Shown piece by piece: positions 46,859 through 54,994 of a stretch of DNA of 64,000 nucleotides; position 1 is the first letter of the stretch; the number at the start of each line of letters is the position of its first letter. Below the pieces are notes generated by a model. It was not told the origin of the DNA and made no database searches. It saw nothing but the letters and a program-made list of their open reading frames with translations. The stretch is from Flavobacteriaceae bacterium (GTDB lineage Bacteria; Bacteroidota; Bacteroidia; Flavobacteriales; Flavobacteriaceae). The stretch is from the NCBI GenBank assembly GCA_013214065.1, contig JABSPK010000006.1:180454-244453 (forward strand), in the 5' to 3' direction. The translations under genes and the position numbers were made by a program.

Positions 46859-48526
46859 TTATGATCCTTGTTTGTTGAATTTCAGATTCTTGACACGGCC
46901 AGAATCGAGTTCGAATCCGCTGATTTGGCCATCCTTTCGCTGAAACCGCAACAAGCCATAGCGAAAGGTGTATTGGTCGATTGCATTGGGGGTGCATTCA
47001 GAAGGGGTACCCATGCCCCCAATGCGGGCCTCTAACAACCCATTCTCAAGGGTAAAGGAATAGGTGGCATCGAGTTCCGGACTGTAATAGCTCCCTACAA
47101 AGTCATTGACATCTACACCGGAGAGATCCAAAGCCGCTTTTCTGTTGGCTATGGTCTGCCGTCCTTCTTGATCGACCGTCATGGTTTGGGTCTGCCCATC
47201 TTCGAGCGCGCTAAAAGTGAACGACATCGTGTCCCGTCCTGGAATTTGAAACGAATTGCCTTGGGTTCGGAGCAGGGGGTAGGTGGCTTTGTTCCAATTT
47301 TGTATGACCTGGAGGGTGTCGTTGGCCACGCTGAGGTCAACCGTTACGCCGACTTCGATTTCATAGGTGCCGATGATTTGTTCCAAATCGAAGATCACTT
47401 CAGGTGGGGGCAGGGTTTGGGGTGAGAGGGACACTTCCTGGGTATCATCGACCTGCAATTGATCCTTTAGGAGGATATCGGCCACCAACCCGGCCTTTCG
47501 ACTTGGGTTGGCATCGGCCCGATTGGCGAATAGGGCAATGGTGAGCCGTTCTTCAGGAAACCGCATGAGCTCGGCCCGAAACCCCACAAAGGCTCCTCCA
47601 TGGTTGATGGTTTTCAATCCTTTGTAGGTTTCAACGAACAGCCCGGAAGCATATTCGATGGTCTCGCCATCGTTCAATACCCCCTGCTGGGTCATCTCGG
47701 CCCAAAAGGCATCGCTGAGTACCTCGCGATCGTAATAGGCGTCATCCCATTTTTTGATATCGGCAATGGAGGTAAAGATGCCCCCATCACCGATCATGTC
47801 CAAGGTAGTTCGACTGATTTCATAACCTCCATCTTCCGTTGGCGTATAGCCGGTAGCCCGGTTCCTCACGATGCGATTGTGATCGTTGTGAAAATGGGTA
47901 TGGTCCATGCCTAGGGGGACGAACAACTTCTTTTGGGCATAGTCGGCCATATTCATGCCCGATTTGATGTTGACGATCTGCCCGAGCAACCAATACCCCG
48001 AATTGCTGTACAGAAATTCATCACCGGGATTGAAATTCAGGTCGGTCTGGCGCACCAACCAAGCCATGATATCGGAATCGGTATAAAAATCATCCCCAGA
48101 TAGACCCTTCAAATAGGCTACACTGAGGTAATCACGGATGCCGCTGGTATGGTTCAACAAATGCCGCACGGTGATTTGTTCGGCATAGGCCGGAAAATCG
48201 GGAAAAATGCTTCTCAAACTATCGTCTAGTGATAGTTTTCCTTCCTCGGCCAAAAGTACGATGCACGCGGCCGTGAATTGTTTTGATGTCGAAGCGATTC
48301 GGAAAACCGATTGGGCGTTGTTAGGGATGTCGTATTCCATGTTGGCCATTCCATAGCCTTTCGCATACAGGGTTTCGCCATCTTTGAAGATGCCTAGGGC
48401 GGCCCCTGGGGTATCCGTGTTGTCCCATTCCATAAAGAGGCTGTCAATGGCTTCTTTTTGGTTGAATTGGGCTTGTGCCGCAAGCGCAAACAAACAGCAA
48501 AGGAATAGGTAGCGGTAGTGTTTCAT
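46859..48526 (-). CDS. Exported serine hydrolase, class C beta-lactamase fold
   Basis: The 555-residue product has a signal peptide (MKHYRYLFLCCLFALAAQAQ). The hydrolase domain shows STSK (RIASTSKQFTAACI), YSN (FLYSNSGYWLLGQ) and HGG (TINHGGAFVGFRAEL). About 200 C-terminal residues form beta-rich domains, the last (LDLSGVDVNDFVGSYYSPEL to the end) homologous to the one ending the protein at 39673-41088. The start at 48526 gives the signal peptide directly; the longer in-frame ORF overlaps the upstream gene. Confidence 0.9.
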   Translation of the reverse strand: MKHYRYLFLCCLFALAAQAQFNQKEAIDSLFMEWDNTDTPGAALGIFKDGETLYAKGYGMANMEYDIPNNAQSVFRIASTSKQFTAACIVLLAEEGKLSLDDSLRSIFPDFPAYAEQITVRHLLNHTSGIRDYLSVAYLKGLSGDDFYTDSDIMAWLVRQTDLNFNPGDEFLYSNSGYWLLGQIVNIKSGMNMADYAQKKLFVPLGMDHTHFHNDHNRIVRNRATGYTPTEDGGYEISRTTLDMIGDGGIFTSIADIKKWDDAYYDREVLSDAFWAEMTQQGVLNDGETIEYASGLFVETYKGLKTINHGGAFVGFRAELMRFPEERLTIALFANRADANPSRKAGLVADILLKDQLQVDDTQEVSLSPQTLPPPEVIFDLEQIIGTYEIEVGVTVDLSVANDTLQVIQNWNKATYPLLRTQGNSFQIPGRDTMSFTFSALEDGQTQTMTVDQEGRQTIANRKAALDLSGVDVNDFVGSYYSPELDATYSFTLENGLLEARIGGMGTPSECTPNAIDQYTFRYGLLRFQRKDGQISGFELDSGRVKNLKFNKQGS

Positions 48527-48552
48527 GAAAATAGCCTTGTTTTTGAACGTAT

Positions 48553-49005
48553 TTACTTCTTTAGTTGAAGATAAAGCATTATGCCCACCCCTGCAATTAG
48601 GGCGAGCGTTATCCAGTTGCCGCGAACCCAACCGATTTTTCCATAGATAACTTTTCCATCCATCTTGATTTCCATCGGGTTTTGCCGGGATCCCTTTAGA
48701 TTTAGCTTAAGGTTCAGAAAGCTGCCAATGGCCTCGGGATTTTGAAATTCCTTCCAATACTGTTTAAAATCCCCTGTCAACGTATACTTCCTCTGAGACT
48801 GCCCTGAGGTCACCAACACCAAACGTTGCTTGTTGACCTTCCTGCCATATTTTACTCGTATTTGATAGGTTTCCGTGTAGACTTCAAGAAGCGTTCCGGT
48901 TTCATAACGATGGCGGTTGTCATCAGACAGTACATTGGGGAGGAAATAAAAAAACAAAAAACCGACCCCAGCTAAGGCAAGGATGATGAGTCTGAAATTC
49001 TTCAT
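48553..49005 (-). CDS. Membrane protein with two terminal TM helices, unknown
   Basis: The 150-residue protein has an N-terminal TM helix (FRLIILALAGVGFLFFYFLP), a beta-rich extracytoplasmic segment of about 90 residues (TGTLLEVYTETYQIRVKYGR) and a C-terminal helix (NWITLALIAGVGIMLYLQL). The layout recalls DUF3592-like proteins but I cannot confirm the family. Confidence 0.68.
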   Translation of the reverse strand: MKNFRLIILALAGVGFLFFYFLPNVLSDDNRHRYETGTLLEVYTETYQIRVKYGRKVNKQRLVLVTSGQSQRKYTLTGDFKQYWKEFQNPEAIGSFLNLKLNLKGSRQNPMEIKMDGKVIYGKIGWVRGNWITLALIAGVGIMLYLQLKK

Positions 49006-49055
49006 GTAGTGGCTTTATTTTATGGTTCGCGCTTTCGTAAGTGACCCCAAGTTCA

Positions 49056-49712
49056 TTATTCTTGCCCTTCGATATTTTCGATTTTTAGCTGCAAGGTTTT
49101 GATCAGCGAATTCGAAGGGTTGTCGTTCAACCCCTGCTCCTTGAAGAGGCGGATGCTCTCTTTATAATCGCTGACCGCTTTTTCGTCTTGGCCGATATAG
49201 TCCAACAACAAGCCACGTTGCGCAAAGCCCATGGCGTATCGAGGCACTCGAACCACCAAGGTGTCCAACACCTGCAATGCTTTCTTGAATTCTTTTCGCT
49301 GTTGAAAAATAACGGCTTTGGTCAAATAAGGTTCTGGTATGCTATCATTGAGTGCAAGGGCCTTATCCGCATAGGCCAAACCCTTATCGTAAGCCCCAAG
49401 GCGGGTATGCACATAAGCCAATTCGCTGTGGGCCATGCCGTTTCGGCCCGTACCGCAGTTACCGGTGGAGTCGATTTTGATGGCGGTCATGAAGGGACTT
49501 ATGGCTGCTTGGTACTTGTTTTGGTTCACATAGGCATAACCCGAACGGTAAGCTGCCTGGGCTTTTTGCTGTTGTGGAGTAACCAACACCTTGGTCTTCG
49601 ACCCTTTGAGGTAGTTGTATTCGATTTTAGTGACTTTGGAAGAGTCTATGGCTTGGGCCTGCATCCCAAAGGGAAGTAAAAATATGGCTAAGGCCCAGTG
49701 AAGGGTACGCAT
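49056..49712 (-). CDS. Exported TPR protein
   Basis: The 218-residue product has a signal peptide (MRTLHWALAIFLLPFGMQAQ) and about four TPR units, for example AQAAYRSGYAYVNQNKYQAA, AYDKGLAYADKALALNDSIP and GQDEKAVSDYKESIRLFKEQ. It is likely a periplasmic scaffold. No catalytic domain or obvious operon partner. Confidence 0.85.
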   Translation of the reverse strand: MRTLHWALAIFLLPFGMQAQAIDSSKVTKIEYNYLKGSKTKVLVTPQQQKAQAAYRSGYAYVNQNKYQAAISPFMTAIKIDSTGNCGTGRNGMAHSELAYVHTRLGAYDKGLAYADKALALNDSIPEPYLTKAVIFQQRKEFKKALQVLDTLVVRVPRYAMGFAQRGLLLDYIGQDEKAVSDYKESIRLFKEQGLNDNPSNSLIKTLQLKIENIEGQE

Positions 49713-49780
49713 GGAATGGAGTGCTTAGGTGTTGTTTTAAAGGTAGCCATTTCCCCATCAAACCCCATATGAAAACAGGC

Positions 49781-50068
49781 TTATTCTTTTAAAAAGGCCA
49801 AGGTGTCGCTGGTTTTGCTGGGTACGAATTCCGTAATTCCATATTCGGCCAGACCCTCTTTATGAAACGGGTCTTCAGCAAGGATGCCTTCCAGTACTTC
49901 CCGCGAAGCGGCTAGGGCCAGGATGATCCCACCGGTTCTGGGGACTTTACGCCCAGAAGCCAAAAAATGCCCCTGTTCATACTGCTTGTCCAGAAAAGCG
50001 AAATGCGCTTTCAGCAGGCGGTCGACTTGTTCTAGGGGTGCTGTATACGTTAGGTCGATGATGTACAT
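49781..50068 (-). CDS. YciI-family protein
   Basis: The 95-residue protein starts MYIIDLTYTAPLEQVDRLLK and contains the conserved HFAFLDKQYEQGHFLASGRK followed by GGIILALAASREVLEGI and DPFHKEGLAEYGITEF. This is the dimeric alpha/beta YciI fold with its His-Asp pair. Start at 50068, eight bases after the TfoX-like gene. Third gene of a VOC-TfoX-YciI cluster. Confidence 0.9.
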   Translation of the reverse strand: MYIIDLTYTAPLEQVDRLLKAHFAFLDKQYEQGHFLASGRKVPRTGGIILALAASREVLEGILAEDPFHKEGLAEYGITEFVPSKTSDTLAFLKE

Positions 50069-50076
50069 AGTTGAAA

Positions 50077-50412
50077 TCAATTGGATTTTTTCTTTTTCTT
50101 TTTGGGTTTGGGTTCCGGCAGTTCTTGGACCGAAATCCGAACCAACTCGCTCAACCAATCGCCATCCTCGATCTGGTCTTCGATCAAGAAACTGGGTTTG
50201 GCGCCTGGATAGGCCGGTGCTTCGACCACCTTTCCGATGAATTCGCGACCGGATACCGTCGGTTTAAAGAACAACTTGTTATCGCAGATCAAGGCGAAGA
50301 GTTTGCCATCGGCATAGAGGCCGTATTCCCCGAACATCTTTTTTGCGATAATAAGACCGGCGTTTTGGATTTGATCCACCACGAAATCCACAAAACCTTG
50401 ATCCGAACCCAT
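50077..50412 (-). CDS. TfoX/Sxy N-terminal-domain protein
   Basis: The 111-residue protein matches the TfoX N-terminal domain (IIAKKMFGEYGLYADGKLFA, DNKLFFKPTVSGREF) and ends in an unusual lysine-rich tail (PKPKKKKKKSN). It lacks the C-terminal TfoX domain of proteobacterial competence regulators, so a competence role is not implied. Its ATG shares one base with the stop of the VOC gene upstream. Confidence 0.87.
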   Translation of the reverse strand: MGSDQGFVDFVVDQIQNAGLIIAKKMFGEYGLYADGKLFALICDNKLFFKPTVSGREFIGKVVEAPAYPGAKPSFLIEDQIEDGDWLSELVRISVQELPEPKPKKKKKKSN

Positions 50413-50786
50413 TACTTCCCTGTTAGCTTGAAGTAGGGGTTATAGATCAAGCCGATCAGATTGCCATAAGGGTCCTTGACCGAAGCGGTCATCAGTTCGC
50501 CGCCTACGTTGGTCGGTTTTTCATAGGCCGTTGCCCCATGGGCGATTAGGCGGTCGTAACTCTGGTGGATGTCTTCGAAACCCCAGTAGGCGATCACACT
50601 TTCGACTTTCGCTGTAGTCGGTTCGGCTTCGGGCATCAACCCCAATTCGTAGCCCCCGATATTGAAGCCTACATAATAGGGTTCCTTGAAATAGGGGTCG
50701 GTATCAAAGGCTTGGGCGTACCAGGCGGTCGCTGCTTCGATATCGCCGACCTTGTAAATCGCAGTTCGTAATCAGAGGTGGTCCAT
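50412..50786 (-). pseudogene. VOC-family protein with an early in-frame stop
   Basis: The open frame encodes a glyoxalase/VOC-type domain: LRTAIYKVGDIEAATAWYAQ, then YYVGFNIGGYELGLMPEAEP and onward to KDPYGNLIGLIYNPYF. Going upstream, the frame meets TGA at 50772-50774, just before LRTAIYKV, and the nearest ATG (50784-50786) lies four codons beyond it (MDHL-stop-LRTAIYKV). Without read-through no ATG start precedes the first half of the domain. It may be inactivated, or start at a rare codon such as ATT at 50757-50759. It is coupled to the TfoX-like gene. Confidence 0.7.
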
Positions 50787-50866
50787 TGGGTTTGCAATTG
50801 GGCGTTGTTATGGGCTTGAAGGTACGGAAATGCCCTTGGAATATTGAACAAACGGACATCCGATTT

Positions 50867-52123
50867 TCATGGGGTCGCCTCCAATTCAAAACCGTCTTTA
50901 TGGTCCAGAACCGCCTTCCAAATCGACTTGATCACGGGTACGACCGTATCGTCTTTATAGTCGATATCGGTGTTCGCCATGACGATCGTTCCGATCTGCG
51001 ATTCCGGATTGAAATAGAGCAAGGCAAAGGAGCCGAAATCGGAGCCGTTATGCCCGATAAGCAATTCGGTCGATCCAATGAAATCGGTATTGTATTCATT
51101 GAAGATGCCGACATTCACGCGGCCTGTTTGGTTCAAGGGGCGAGCGTATTGTTTCTTATAGAATTCGGCGTAGCTTGACTTGGAGAGCAACTGCCCTCCT
51201 TGACTATATCCTTTCATCAATTCCGCTAAAAATTTACCCAAGTCGCTGCTGCTGGTGAAAAGGCCGCCGTTGGGATAGGTAATCGCGGTATAATCGGCGA
51301 TTTTCTGTCCTTTGAACAAATAAAAGTTCGATCGTTTTGAAGGGTCAAGGTCCGCGATGGCCCAACCGGAATCATGCATGCCCAATGGCTCGAAGATTTG
51401 GGCCACGGTAAATTCGCTATACGGCATGCCCGTTGCCTGTTCGATGATCAAGGCGCAAAGATCGGCCCCGAAATTCGAATATTCGAAGGTGCTGCCCGGG
51501 GCTTGTTCTGAAAACATTTCGGGGGCGTACCATGCACCTTCTTTGGATAAACAAGCTTCCAAAAAATCGAATAAGGAAATGCGTTGATCCGGTTTTTGGA
51601 AATGACTGAAGGCCACTTCTTCTTTTTTATTGATGCTATCCTGTTCCAGGATAAAGGCTTTCAAGTAATTTTCAGTGTAATCGACGATCGAAGAGGAGTG
51701 GGTCGCCAGATGGCGAATGGTAATGGGTTGGTCGGGATGGTGTGGATTGATGACGTCGAAAGGCAAATAGTCGGCAATGGGGTCGTCGATTTGGAGTTTG
51801 CCCATTTCTTGGGCTCTCAGCAAGGCGATGCCCAAAACGGTTTTGGCTACCGAACCGATATTTTGGACGGTGTTGGCTTGATAGGCACTGCTGTCTTTGG
51901 CATTGCGGAAACCGAACCCTTTTTGATAAAGTACTTCGTCTGGATTTATGATGGCCACGGAAAAGCCGACCACCTCGCCCTCGGCATTCGCTTCTTGGAG
52001 TTTTTGGGTCAACGAATCGCTTTGTTGGATGCGATGTTGTTCTTGTTGTTCGGAATGCCCGGAACGGGTTTGGCAAGCGGTAAAGGCACAGGCCACGACT
52101 AGGGCCATGATGGATCTGTTCAT
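50867..52123 (-). CDS. Serine hydrolase lipoprotein, class C beta-lactamase fold
   Basis: The 418-residue product begins MNRSIMALVVACAFTACQT, a lipoprotein signal. The hydrolase motifs are SVAK (NIGSVAKTVLGIAL), YSN (FEYSNFGADLCAL) and HNGSDFG near the C-terminus, where HxG is typical. The start at 52123 gives the lipoprotein signal; an upstream in-frame ATG would lengthen the n-region unusually. It lies 17 bases downstream of a GntR-type regulator and is probably its target. Confidence 0.9.
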   Translation of the reverse strand: MNRSIMALVVACAFTACQTRSGHSEQQEQHRIQQSDSLTQKLQEANAEGEVVGFSVAIINPDEVLYQKGFGFRNAKDSSAYQANTVQNIGSVAKTVLGIALLRAQEMGKLQIDDPIADYLPFDVINPHHPDQPITIRHLATHSSSIVDYTENYLKAFILEQDSINKKEEVAFSHFQKPDQRISLFDFLEACLSKEGAWYAPEMFSEQAPGSTFEYSNFGADLCALIIEQATGMPYSEFTVAQIFEPLGMHDSGWAIADLDPSKRSNFYLFKGQKIADYTAITYPNGGLFTSSSDLGKFLAELMKGYSQGGQLLSKSSYAEFYKKQYARPLNQTGRVNVGIFNEYNTDFIGSTELLIGHNGSDFGSFALLYFNPESQIGTIVMANTDIDYKDDTVVPVIKSIWKAVLDHKDGFELEATP

Positions 52124-52140
52124 AGGTATTGGTATAAAGG

Positions 52141-52788
52141 TTATGCGTATTGGTGTGTTGTTTGAAGCCACGAAATCAAGGATTCGATACCGACCCTGTT
52201 GTTTTCGGCAAAAGTGCGGCAGGCGTCTGCCAATCGATCGGTCTTGAGGTAATGGATGATCTCTTTGTGTTGGGCGATGGATTTTGCAGCGGTGTTCTCA
52301 AGGTCCATATAGGCGTATTCATAGCGCTGTGACTGCCGGTGCAAGACCTTGACCATGGCCAGCAATCTGTCATTGTTGCAATTGACGATCAAAAGCTTAT
52401 GCCATTGCTCGTCCAACGCAACCAGTTTTCGAGCGGAACGACATTGTTCCATTTTGGTGTTGATCGCTTCCAGTTGGGCAATGGTTTTATCGGAAGGGAT
52501 GCCGGACAATTCCAGGCCGAAGGATTCCAATTGCGCTCGTAGCGGATAGATCTCCCGCACCTCCTTTACGGTAAGGGGCGCGAGTCGAAAACCTTTTCCG
52601 GGATCGGAAACCACAATGCCTTCCCATTCCAATTTTTGAAGGGCCGCGCGTAATGGCGTTCTGCTTACTTGCAAGTGTTCGGCCAAATGGATCTCACGCA
52701 GGGGGGCATTGGGTTCGATTTTGGCATCGATGATCATTTGCCATAAGGCGTCGATGATTTGGCTCCGAAGGGACTTCCGCTCGATCAT
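52141..52788 (-). CDS. GntR-family regulator, FadR/FCD type
   Basis: The 215-residue protein starts MIERKSLRSQIIDALWQMII. It has the GntR winged helix (LREIHLAEHLQVSRTPLRAA near residue 35) and a helical FCD effector domain with the metal-site pattern DEQWHKLLI and HKEIIHYL. Such proteins bind small carboxylates. Its promoter region carries TTGTATAC half-sites, consistent with autorepression. Confidence 0.92.
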   Translation of the reverse strand: MIERKSLRSQIIDALWQMIIDAKIEPNAPLREIHLAEHLQVSRTPLRAALQKLEWEGIVVSDPGKGFRLAPLTVKEVREIYPLRAQLESFGLELSGIPSDKTIAQLEAINTKMEQCRSARKLVALDEQWHKLLIVNCNNDRLLAMVKVLHRQSQRYEYAYMDLENTAAKSIAQHKEIIHYLKTDRLADACRTFAENNRVGIESLISWLQTTHQYA

Positions 52789-52793
52789 GGTCG

Positions 52794-52819
52794 ATTGTAT
52801 AATGTATATTGTATACAAT
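52794..52819. promoter_or_regulatory. GntR operator-like sites
   Basis: ATTGTATACAAT (52808-52819) is a perfect 12-bp palindrome, and ATTGTATA recurs 14 bases away at 52794-52801. TTGTATACAA-type sites are typical for FCD-class GntR regulators. They begin six bases upstream of the regulator's ATG, so autoregulation is likely. Confidence 0.7.
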
Positions 52820-52875
52820 TATAGGCAAATATTCGGAATCCACAAAAATTAAAGCGTAGGGTGGAGTGGTGGCCG

Positions 52876-53361
52876 TTAATGCCCTGCGTCCGTTTGCAAT
52901 GCAATTTCAAAAAAACGTGCGGTCGGAAACGGATTGTAACGATAGGCCTCGATTTCGTAGAAGCCGGCATGGGTATATAACCCGATAGCCGCTTTCATGC
53001 TTGATAGCGTATCCAAACGCATATGGGTATAGCCCAATTCAAGGGCTGTCGACAAGGCTTTTTGTAGCATCATCCGGCCTGCGCCGCTACCCCGAAGTCC
53101 TGGGCGTAGGTACATGCGTTTCAATTCACATACACTCCCTTCCAAGGGGCGGATGGCCACACAACCGGAAGCCTCGCCTTTTGGCCGTCGCACTAAAAAC
53201 AATGCGCCCAGAGGGCGTTGGTAATGCGCTCTGATTTCGGCCACCTCTTTATTGAAGTCCTGGAATTCCAAATCGATGCCGATGGCCGCCGCGTATTCTT
53301 GAAACAGGCCGGCCGCTTCTTGGTATTCGGTATCGGTAGTGGCTTCGAAAACGGTCATCAT
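52876..53361 (-). CDS. GNAT N-acetyltransferase
   Basis: The 161-residue acetyltransferase opens MTVFEATTDTEYQEAAGLFQ. It has CELKRMYLRPGLRGSGAGRM (beta-4 and the acetyl-CoA loop, near residue 85) and YTHMRLDTLSSMKAAIGLYT, which is typical of the family of about 160 residues. Substrate unknown. Divergent from nothing; it precedes the GntR gene on the same strand. Confidence 0.9.
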   Translation of the reverse strand: MMTVFEATTDTEYQEAAGLFQEYAAAIGIDLEFQDFNKEVAEIRAHYQRPLGALFLVRRPKGEASGCVAIRPLEGSVCELKRMYLRPGLRGSGAGRMMLQKALSTALELGYTHMRLDTLSSMKAAIGLYTHAGFYEIEAYRYNPFPTARFFEIALQTDAGH

Positions 53362-53427
53362 AGGGTTTACAGGGGTTTTGAAAGTCGAAAATTAAGAAAA
53401 CTGCGGGAGGGTCAAAATGGAGAGGCC

Positions 53428-53901
53428 TTAAAAGGAAAGATCCGATTCCGGTTTCGACCAGCTTTGCAATTCGATCAGATTGCCTTCCGGGTCCCGGGCA
53501 TAGATAAAACGGATGATTCCAACACCCGCAACCTCCTTTTCGGTGATTTGTCCATTGGCGGCCCCACCTTCTTCCAATAGCAGCTTCAAAATGCCGTCGA
53601 TATCGTCAACCTCAAAAGCGATGTGTCCGAATCCACGTGAATTGGGTGCCGCTAGTGCTCTAGGGTCGATTTCGGCATATTGGTAAATCTCTAATGTAGG
53701 TCCTTCGGTACCGTATCCCGGCAGTGCCAAATGGGCCCCTTCGAGGGCGGCCCTGCCCAAACCGGTCCCTTTTTCCAACCATTCCCCCGATTGTTTTCGA
53801 ATCGGCGGTACCAGATGGCAATTGAAAACCTTAGTATAAAAGGCCACCAGGCGTTTCCAGTCGGTACTTACAATATTGGTATGGGCGTAACGTATGGCCA
53901 T
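53428..53901 (-). CDS. VOC/glyoxalase-family protein
   Basis: The 157-residue protein has the two half-domains of the vicinal oxygen chelate fold. RYAHTNIVSTDWKRLVAFYT opens the first, GFGHIAFEVDDIDGILKLLL the second, and RDPEGNLIELQSW closes it with the metal-ligand Glu. Reaction type (lyase, dioxygenase or binding protein) cannot be inferred. Confidence 0.9.
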   Translation of the reverse strand: MAIRYAHTNIVSTDWKRLVAFYTKVFNCHLVPPIRKQSGEWLEKGTGLGRAALEGAHLALPGYGTEGPTLEIYQYAEIDPRALAAPNSRGFGHIAFEVDDIDGILKLLLEEGGAANGQITEKEVAGVGIIRFIYARDPEGNLIELQSWSKPESDLSF

Positions 53902-53949
53902 TAAATGAAGGTAGTTAAAATACGATGAAGTGCTGCAATAAAATGGGGG

Positions 53950-54918
53950 TCAAAGACCCCATTCGTCCATAGTTTCCTTTTCATAGCGGCTGTCTTCGGC
54001 AGGGTAGCGCAATTGTCCTATAAATCGACCAGAGGCTTTGGCCTGGGAATAAATCAAACTCTCCCCTGCAAAGGGGGCATCCGGGAACTGTTGGTAAATC
54101 GGGTCTTCAAAGGCGGTGTCAGCATTCGTGACCTCCCATCCGTGGTTTTCAAAGGCCTTGATCAGGTCACCTAGAAATAGGGCCGACGTGAGGTTGTGAT
54201 GCAACAGCAGCGTATGCGATACGGTTCGACCGTGTAGCGCTTGTGATAATTGTTCGTAATAGGTGGCCCGGTCCAAAAGGTGTTGTACATAGTACTCCCG
54301 ATAGCGGGCTACTTGGGTATGGGCAAGACCATTGGTGGCGATGGCCTTGACGAGCCGTTGGTTGATATACCAGTCAGAGGCATCAACCGTCACATAGCCG
54401 TTGCGGTAACCGTGTTTCGTTAGCAGCTGGCGGATGCTATCGACCTTGGCCGCTTCGCCCCCTTCTTTGAGATAAGGAAAACGGAACAAAGGGGTGTACT
54501 GCGAATATCCTGAAATGATGGCATCCGTTTTCAGGAGCTCGTCCTCGAAAAGGGCGGCGGTATGCCAGGCGGCATTGAAATTCGGATGGGAAAAGGTATG
54601 GTTGGCGATGCGATGGCCTTTATCGTTCCAGCGCTGTAGCAAAAACCGGCCTTTGGCAGTGGTTTTGTTCTTTCCGGTCACGAAGAAAACGGCCTTTAGG
54701 TCTGCCGCTTCCAGATGGTCTAAAAGCATCCCGTCCCATTCCTCAAAGGCGATGCCCGCCAATGCCGTGGTGATGCCATCGTCAAAGGTGAAACTGATCC
54801 TTGGTTTGGAGGCTGCGGATTGCGCTGCCAACACCTCGGGTTCGGAAGGGGGTTGCGCCTTGGGTTGTTTGCATCCCCAACCTAAGGCTAGGCTAACGAT
54901 CAATACCCCATAGTTCAT
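53950..54918 (-). CDS. Polysaccharide deacetylase-family lipoprotein
   Basis: About 322 residues with a lipoprotein signal (MNYGVLIVSLALGWGCKQP). The NodB fold shows ISFTFDDGITTA (the metal/catalytic Asp pair) and NHTFSHPNFN (the H-x3-H pair). It would deacetylate a surface or cell-wall polysaccharide or a related N-acyl substrate. The start at 54918 was chosen to give a normal lipoprotein signal. Confidence 0.88.
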   Translation of the reverse strand: MNYGVLIVSLALGWGCKQPKAQPPSEPEVLAAQSAASKPRISFTFDDGITTALAGIAFEEWDGMLLDHLEAADLKAVFFVTGKNKTTAKGRFLLQRWNDKGHRIANHTFSHPNFNAAWHTAALFEDELLKTDAIISGYSQYTPLFRFPYLKEGGEAAKVDSIRQLLTKHGYRNGYVTVDASDWYINQRLVKAIATNGLAHTQVARYREYYVQHLLDRATYYEQLSQALHGRTVSHTLLLHHNLTSALFLGDLIKAFENHGWEVTNADTAFEDPIYQQFPDAPFAGESLIYSQAKASGRFIGQLRYPAEDSRYEKETMDEWGL

Positions 54919-54994
54919 GAGGCGGACCGAAGCCACTTTGATACCATGCCCATATCCCATCCTGCAGTTTTTGGTTTCCCCTCCAAGGTAGGGG

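Noticed and set aside
50077..50412. Competence regulator TfoX
   Set aside because: Only the N-terminal domain is present and the neighbours are VOC and YciI proteins, so a competence role is not supported.
51584..52102. Plus-strand frame of 172 codons opposite the serine hydrolase
   Set aside because: Antisense to a protein with all three catalytic motifs.
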